DNA of 6,411 bases from assembly GCA_903868655.1 (NCBI GenBank), contig CAIPWG010000502.1, forward strand, positions 1 through 6,411. The letters are read 5' to 3'. Under the pieces are notes generated by a model. That model had not been told where the DNA came from. It searched no databases and was given only the letters and a program-made list of their open reading frames with translations. Shown here one piece after another: positions 6,031 through 6,411 of this stretch. This DNA comes from an uncultured Sphingomonadales bacterium (GTDB lineage: Bacteria > Pseudomonadota > Alphaproteobacteria > Sphingomonadales > Sphingomonadaceae). A program made the position numbers and the translations under genes. Position 1 is the stretch's first letter; the number at the start of each line of letters is the position of its first letter.

Positions 6031-6411
6031 AGCGTTTTCGAAAAGCCGACAAAAACTCCTCGCCGGGGGCCAAATGACGGTGCACCCACGCCGACGCCGG
6101 TACCATTGCGAATGGCATAGACTTTGTCGAACAGGTTCTGGACATCCAGATGCGCGTCGATCCCGGCGGCTACGAATTTGTGACCGAACGACAGGTTGAA
6201 GGTGGCGTAGTTAGGCAACGCTGCGCCATTCGGGGTGATCAGATACGCCGTGTTGGCAGGCGGCGGCGCCGCATCGCGCAAGCCCGACCCCGTGACCAGG
6301 TCGGCACTGACGCGCGATCCCGCCAAAGCCCCGTTGACCCAGCGATAGGCCGCACCGGCTGAACCGGTGATCGTCTGGTTGTGATCGAGATAGATCCAGT
6401 GAGTGGCGATA
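6027..6411 (-). CDS. TonB-dependent receptor, C-terminal barrel end (partial)
   Basis: The minus-strand frame is open from the window end to a TAG at 6029-6027, giving the last 127 residues of an outer-membrane protein. Alternating hydrophobic strands such as ATHWIYLDHNQTI and NYATFNLSFGHKF, followed by the box DVQNLFDKVYA and then FGPRRGVFVGFSKTL, are the usual end of a TonB-dependent receptor beta-barrel. NLFDKxY in the penultimate strand region is the most diagnostic piece. Such receptors import large or scarce substrates (iron chelates, cobalamin, carbohydrates, aromatics) with energy from TonB-ExbBD; the substrate cannot be told from this fragment. The final residue is Leu, whereas most such proteins end in Phe or Trp. 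The N-terminal plug and most of the barrel lie beyond the window. Confidence 0.88.
   Translation of the reverse strand, partial: IATHWIYLDHNQTITGSAGAAYRWVNGALAGSRVSADLVTGSGLRDAAPPPANTAYLITPNGAALPNYATFNLSFGHKFVAAGIDAHLDVQNLFDKVYAIRNGTGVGVGAPSFGPRRGVFVGFSKTL

Noticed and set aside
6035..6044. TTTTCGAAAA palindrome as a bidirectional terminator for the oxidoreductase and receptor genes
   Set aside because: A 10-base palindrome with no loop cannot form a terminator hairpin, its flanks do not pair, and it lies inside the receptor coding region.

Overview
The window looks like ordinary chromosome from a GC-rich alphaproteobacterium, most probably a sphingomonad (Sphingomonadales, Novosphingobium-like). 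This rests on the S9 tail, a small one-helix protein of a type I recall from sphingomonads, the TonB-dependent receptor, and alphaproteobacterial-style transporter and oxidoreductase sequences. The taxon is judged from memory of protein style and was not searched.

Layout. Bases 1-60 are the 3' end of rpsI (30S protein S9), closed by a strong intrinsic terminator (96-125). A second inverted repeat (128-159) follows it directly. On the + strand come a CLC-type chloride transporter (212-1492) and a 67-residue single-helix protein (1524-1727). That small gene converges on a minus-strand gene for an exported acetamidase/formamidase-family protein (1724-2749); the two stop codons share the four bases TTAA. 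A 188-base divergent promoter region (2750-2937) separates the amidase from a plus-strand exported S10 serine carboxypeptidase (2938-4548), which ends in a 14-bp perfect hairpin terminator (4555-4604). Next comes a plus-strand FAD-dependent oxidoreductase (4663-6030). It converges, again with overlapping stop codons, on the C-terminal end of a minus-strand TonB-dependent receptor (6027 to the window end).

How the genes may work together. The left part is housekeeping (ribosome, ion transport). The right part reads like a small nutrient-use neighbourhood: an outer-membrane receptor, two exported hydrolases that attack amide or peptide bonds and are transcribed from one divergent control region, and a probably cytoplasmic flavoenzyme. 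No direct evidence ties them into one pathway, and the substrates cannot be read from the sequence. I see no RNA gene, CRISPR array, insertion sequence or prophage, and no gene-free stretch over 300 bases. No clearly new system is evident. The most notable points are the two stop-overlapping convergent pairs, the exported form of a normally cytoplasmic amidase family, and the small conserved-looking membrane protein.
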